15,341 nt of DNA from Candidatus Izemoplasmatales bacterium (GTDB lineage Bacteria; Bacillota_I; Bacilli_A; Izemoplasmatales; Hujiaoplasmataceae), in contig JAQWBC010000008.1 of the NCBI GenBank assembly GCA_028707415.1, positions 1-15,341 of the forward strand, written 5' to 3'. Positions 13,604-15,341 of the stretch are shown here, in pieces. Both the position numbers and the translations under genes were made by a program. The first letter of the stretch is position 1. The number at the start of each line of letters is the position of its first letter. A model generated the notes under the pieces. That model did no database searches, was not told the DNA's origin, and saw only the letters and a list, made by a program, of their open reading frames with translations.

Positions 13604-13972
13604 TTATTTTGCTTCTTTATCTAAGGCTTTTTTCGCTTGATCGCATATCGCTTGGAATCCTTTGGGGTCAGTAACGGCAAGATCGGCAAGGATTTTGCGG
13701 TTTACTGATATTTGCGCGAGATTCAAACCATTTATCAGTTTGGAATAAGTTAAATCATTCAATCTTGCGGCCGCATTGATTCTGGTAATCCACAATTTAC
13801 GAAAATCTCTTTTTTTCCGACGACGATCACGATAAGCATATGAGAGCGAATTCATCAATTGCTCTTTAGCAGTCTTAAATAAAACGTGTTTCGAACCGTA
13901 ATAGCCTTTGGCTAGTTTAATTACTTTTTTACGTCTTCTTCTGGTGGCGTAGCCGCCTTTTACTCTTGGCAT
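13604..13972 (-). CDS. rplT: 50S ribosomal protein L20
   Basis: L20 binds 23S rRNA early in assembly of the large subunit. In Bacillota it also represses its own operon by binding the leader RNA. The 122-residue protein begins MPRVKGGYATRRRRKKVIKL and continues with the family's KGYYGSK, AYRDRRRKKRDFRKLWI and RINAAAR stretches; the length is normal. The ATG has GGAGGAAAG upstream in the 19-base gap after rpmI. It is the last gene of the infC-rpmI-rplT operon. The likely target of its feedback control is the leader at 14764-14893. Confidence 0.98.
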   Translation of the reverse strand: MPRVKGGYATRRRRKKVIKLAKGYYGSKHVLFKTAKEQLMNSLSYAYRDRRRKKRDFRKLWITRINAAARLNDLTYSKLINGLNLAQISVNRKILADLAVTDPKGFQAICDQAKKALDKEAK

Positions 13973-13991
13973 GTTTCTTTCCTCCTACATC

Positions 13992-14189
13992 CTACAAGTA
14001 TGGAACTTGGTGTCTGATCCGCTTCAAATCGGAAGATCCCACCGTTTCTTTTCTTCGTTGCTGACGGTTTTGTTTAGGTGATTTGTGGCTCATCAGATGC
14101 CCACCGAATGTACTTGGTCTGGACAATGCGCCAGAAGCCGTTCTTTTTAATCTTTTTTTCGTTCCCGAATGGGATTTGAACTTTGGCAT
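13992..14189 (-). CDS. rpmI: 50S ribosomal protein L35
   Basis: L35 is a small basic protein of the large ribosomal subunit. The 65-residue product shows the family start MPKFKSHSGTKKRLKRTASG, the central HLMSHKSPKQNRQQRRK basic patch and the usual length. GAGGAG lies upstream of the ATG. It sits between infC (17-base gap) and rplT (19-base gap), the conserved bacterial order. Confidence 0.97.
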   Translation of the reverse strand: MPKFKSHSGTKKRLKRTASGALSRPSTFGGHLMSHKSPKQNRQQRRKETVGSSDLKRIRHQVPYL

Positions 14190-14206
14190 ATTTCATCACT
14201 CCTCTG

Positions 14207-14746
14207 TTATTTTTTCTTCGATGCCAGAACCATGATCAGATTTCGTCCTTCATGGATAATGTCTTTTTCTAAATCGCCGACTTCGATACATAAAGCGGTA
14301 AACTTTCGCAATAAATCTTTTCCTTGTTGAATCAAAATCGTTCCAGCACGGTTTGGAAGACGTACTGAAATTTTCAGTTTATCGCCTGAAGAAAGAAACT
14401 TGATACCATTGCGGACTTTTGTTTCAAAGTCGTGTGTATCAATCATCGCTGTCAACCGAATTTCCTTAATATCGACGATGTGTTGATTTTTTTTTGCTTC
14501 TCGAGCTTTTCGTTGTTGTTCATAACGATACTTACTATAGTCTAAAAGTTTGCAGACTGGGGGTGTAGCTAAAGGTGCAACCATGACCAAATCAAGACCT
14601 TCTTTAGTGGCAATAAAAAGTGCTTCTCTTGTCGATTTGACACCAAATTGTTGTCCATCGGCACCGATGAGTAAGACTTCTTTTGCGCGAATTTCGTCAT
14701 TGATTAACGTATCATCTTTGCGAATTGGCTTGCTGTTGTTATAAAT
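14207..14746 (-). CDS. infC: Translation initiation factor IF-3
   Basis: IF-3 binds the 30S subunit, keeps subunits apart and checks start-codon pairing. The product is about 179 residues with the usual two domains. The N-terminal domain (about residues 12-80) includes INDEIRAKEVLLIGADGQQF. A Lys-rich linker follows, including KAREAKKNQHIVDIKEIRL. The C-terminal domain has IKFLSSGDKLKISVRLPNRA. There is no ATG. The coding strand reads GGGAGG (14760-14755), then TGTTTGTGATT. The best-spaced candidates are ATT at 14746 (8 bases after GGGAGG) and GTG at 14749 (5 bases). ATT is preferred because infC uses AUU in many bacteria, where IF-3 discrimination against it gives feedback control. A further GTG at 14755 lies within the ribosome binding site and is unlikely. 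Confidence 0.93.
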   Translation of the reverse strand: MYNNSKPIRKDDTLINDEIRAKEVLLIGADGQQFGVKSTREALFIATKEGLDLVMVAPLATPPVCKLLDYSKYRYEQQRKAREAKKNQHIVDIKEIRLTAMIDTHDFETKVRNGIKFLSSGDKLKISVRLPNRAGTILIQQGKDLLRKFTALCIEVGDLEKDIIHEGRNLIMVLASKKK

Positions 14747-14763
14747 CACAAACACCTCCCGGG

Positions 14764-14893
14764 AATTAAAAAAGTGGATACCACATAGGCACCCACTTAT
14801 ATTTCATAGCAATCAATCGATTACGTAGTGAATTACCTATTGACTAATCAATCAGGTGAGAAGTGGGTACTTCTGCTTTCTACAACTTTTGAC
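14764..14893 (-). ncRNA. L20-type leader of the infC-rpmI-rplT operon (attenuator)
   Basis: About 130 bases of leader precede infC. On the minus strand ACCCACTT (14868-14861) is perfectly complementary to AAGTGGGT (14798-14791). It also lies in a local GAAGT-ACCC-ACTTC hairpin. Next comes a stem around 14836-14856 (CCT-ATTGA with TCAAT-AGG, one bulged G). A terminator-like hairpin at 14768-14798 competes for the same AAGTGG sequence. This is the layout of the L20 leader of low-GC Gram-positives, where L20 binding favours termination. The assignment rests on layout and position before infC. A covariance-model search for the L20_leader family would settle it. Confidence 0.85.
14768..14798 (-). 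terminator. Attenuator hairpin within the L20-type leader
   Basis: On the minus strand AAGTGG (14798-14793) pairs with CCACTT (14777-14772) around a 15-base loop, followed by four more Ts (14771-14768), giving a run of six Ts. Inside the loop, GTGCC/GGTAT may extend the stem. The 5' arm can pair alternatively with 14868-14861. Confidence 0.8.
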
Positions 14894-14899
14894 TTCTTC

Positions 14900-14928
14900 A
14901 TTATATGCTTATGAATGTTGTTTGTCAA
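14900..14928 (-). promoter_or_regulatory. Consensus sigma-A promoter of infC-rpmI-rplT
   Basis: The minus strand has a perfect TTGACA (14928-14923), a 17-base spacer and a perfect TATAAT (14905-14900). It is the strongest promoter in the window and fits a ribosomal operon. It lies 23 bases after the glmU stop. Confidence 0.93.
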
Positions 14929-14950
14929 CAAAAATCAATCGACATTTCAT

Positions 14951-15341
14951 CTATTTTTCTATCTTGTTTTTACCATTTCGATCCATCATGTAATCGGCTT
15001 TATTTACTTGGTAAGCTCGAGCAATAGCTAATGATCCTTTAGGAACATTTTGGGTGAGTGTTGAGCCGGCAGCGATAAACGAATTATCTTCAACGCGGAT
15101 AGGCGCAATCAAATTGACATTGCATCCGATAAAAACATCATCACCGATGAAAGTTTGATATTTCTGTTTTCCATCATAATTGACAGTTACCGCTCCACAT
15201 CCAAAATTGACTCGCGAACCGCAAGTAGTATCCCCAATATATGCCAAATGGGAAGCTTTAGTATTATCACCAGTACTTGATTTTTTGACCTCAACGAAAT
15301 TACCGATGCGGTTATGTGCCCCAATATTAGCGCCATCGCGA
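14951..15341 (-). CDS. glmU: Bifunctional GlmU, C-terminal acetyltransferase part (cut by window edge)
   Basis: This is the last 130 or so residues of GlmU, which acetylates glucosamine 1-phosphate and uridylylates the product to UDP-GlcNAc for peptidoglycan. The visible part is the left-handed beta-helix acetyltransferase domain, with hexapeptide repeats and acetyltransferase active-site motifs in order: IGNFVEVKKS (catalytic-region Lys), ASHLAYIGD (His and Tyr), RVNFG (Asn), and VNYDGK (Asn-Tyr). The final helix is FIAAGSTLTQNVPKGSLAIA plus a charged tail. The frame is open to the right edge, where the pyrophosphorylase domain would begin some 320 residues further upstream. No clear terminator follows the TAG stop; the infC promoter begins 23 bases later, so read-through into the L20-type leader is possible. 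Confidence 0.95.
   Translation of the reverse strand, partial: RDGANIGAHNRIGNFVEVKKSSTGDNTKASHLAYIGDTTCGSRVNFGCGAVTVNYDGKQKYQTFIGDDVFIGCNVNLIAPIRVEDNSFIAAGSTLTQNVPKGSLAIARAYQVNKADYMMDRNGKNKIEK

Noticed and set aside
1..15341. Search for CRISPR arrays, transposases, integrases, toxin-antitoxin pairs and attachment sites
   Set aside because: None was seen. The tRNA gene carries no adjacent direct repeat of its 3' end that I could find, and gene content is otherwise core or lineage-specific chromosomal.

Overview
This is an AT-rich stretch of bacterial chromosome from a low-GC Gram-positive (Bacillota). A lineage near the Mollicutes or Erysipelotrichia (Acholeplasma-, Izemoplasma- or Haloplasma-like) is my guess from overall composition and gene content, not a proof. 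The genetic code looks standard: UGA is used as a stop (ABC ATPase, glgA) and Trp is encoded by UGG. Promoters are classical sigma-A type (TTGnnn-17-TATAAT), ribosome binding sites are strong, and intrinsic terminators are well formed. Nearly all genes lie on the minus strand. The exceptions are one tRNA and one membrane-protein gene.

Layout from left to right. (1) The start of ppdK (pyruvate, phosphate dikinase), cut by the left edge, with its own promoter. (2) An ABC exporter pair, ATPase plus large permease. The ATPase gene is interrupted by a -1 frameshift at an A7 run. (3) A single tRNA-Thr(GGU) gene on the plus strand with its own promoter and terminator. (4) A glycogen-synthesis operon: a small TSCPD-family protein, glgA, then glgC, with glgA and glgC overlapping by one base. 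(5) A TGS-domain/uridine-kinase-like nucleoside kinase behind a promoter that carries a perfect inverted repeat. It is divergent from (6) a YwaF/TMEM164-like membrane protein. (7) An ECF-type sigma factor followed by its presumed RsgI-like membrane anti-sigma factor. (8) A three-gene cassette: an unknown membrane protein, an SPL-family radical SAM protein, and a membrane-anchored DUF2188 protein. (9) An adenylate-kinase-like P-loop protein whose Walker A motif lacks the lysine. (10) The infC-rpmI-rplT operon behind an L20-type leader with a terminator/antiterminator arrangement. (11) The C-terminal end of glmU, cut by the right edge.

Functionally, the window combines carbohydrate storage (ADP-glucose synthesis and glucan elongation), central phosphoenolpyruvate/pyruvate metabolism, cell-wall precursor synthesis (UDP-GlcNAc) and translation housekeeping. 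An envelope-sensing sigma/anti-sigma pair and poorly characterised membrane genes lie between these. I saw no CRISPR array, prophage, insertion sequence or obvious defence system. The points most worth a second look are the in-frame slippery heptamer in the ABC ATPase, the inverted-repeat operator candidate before the nucleoside kinase, the TSCPD-glgA-glgC gene order, the membrane protein/radical SAM/DUF2188 cassette, and the non-ATG start of infC. No stretch longer than about 300 bases lacks a gene.
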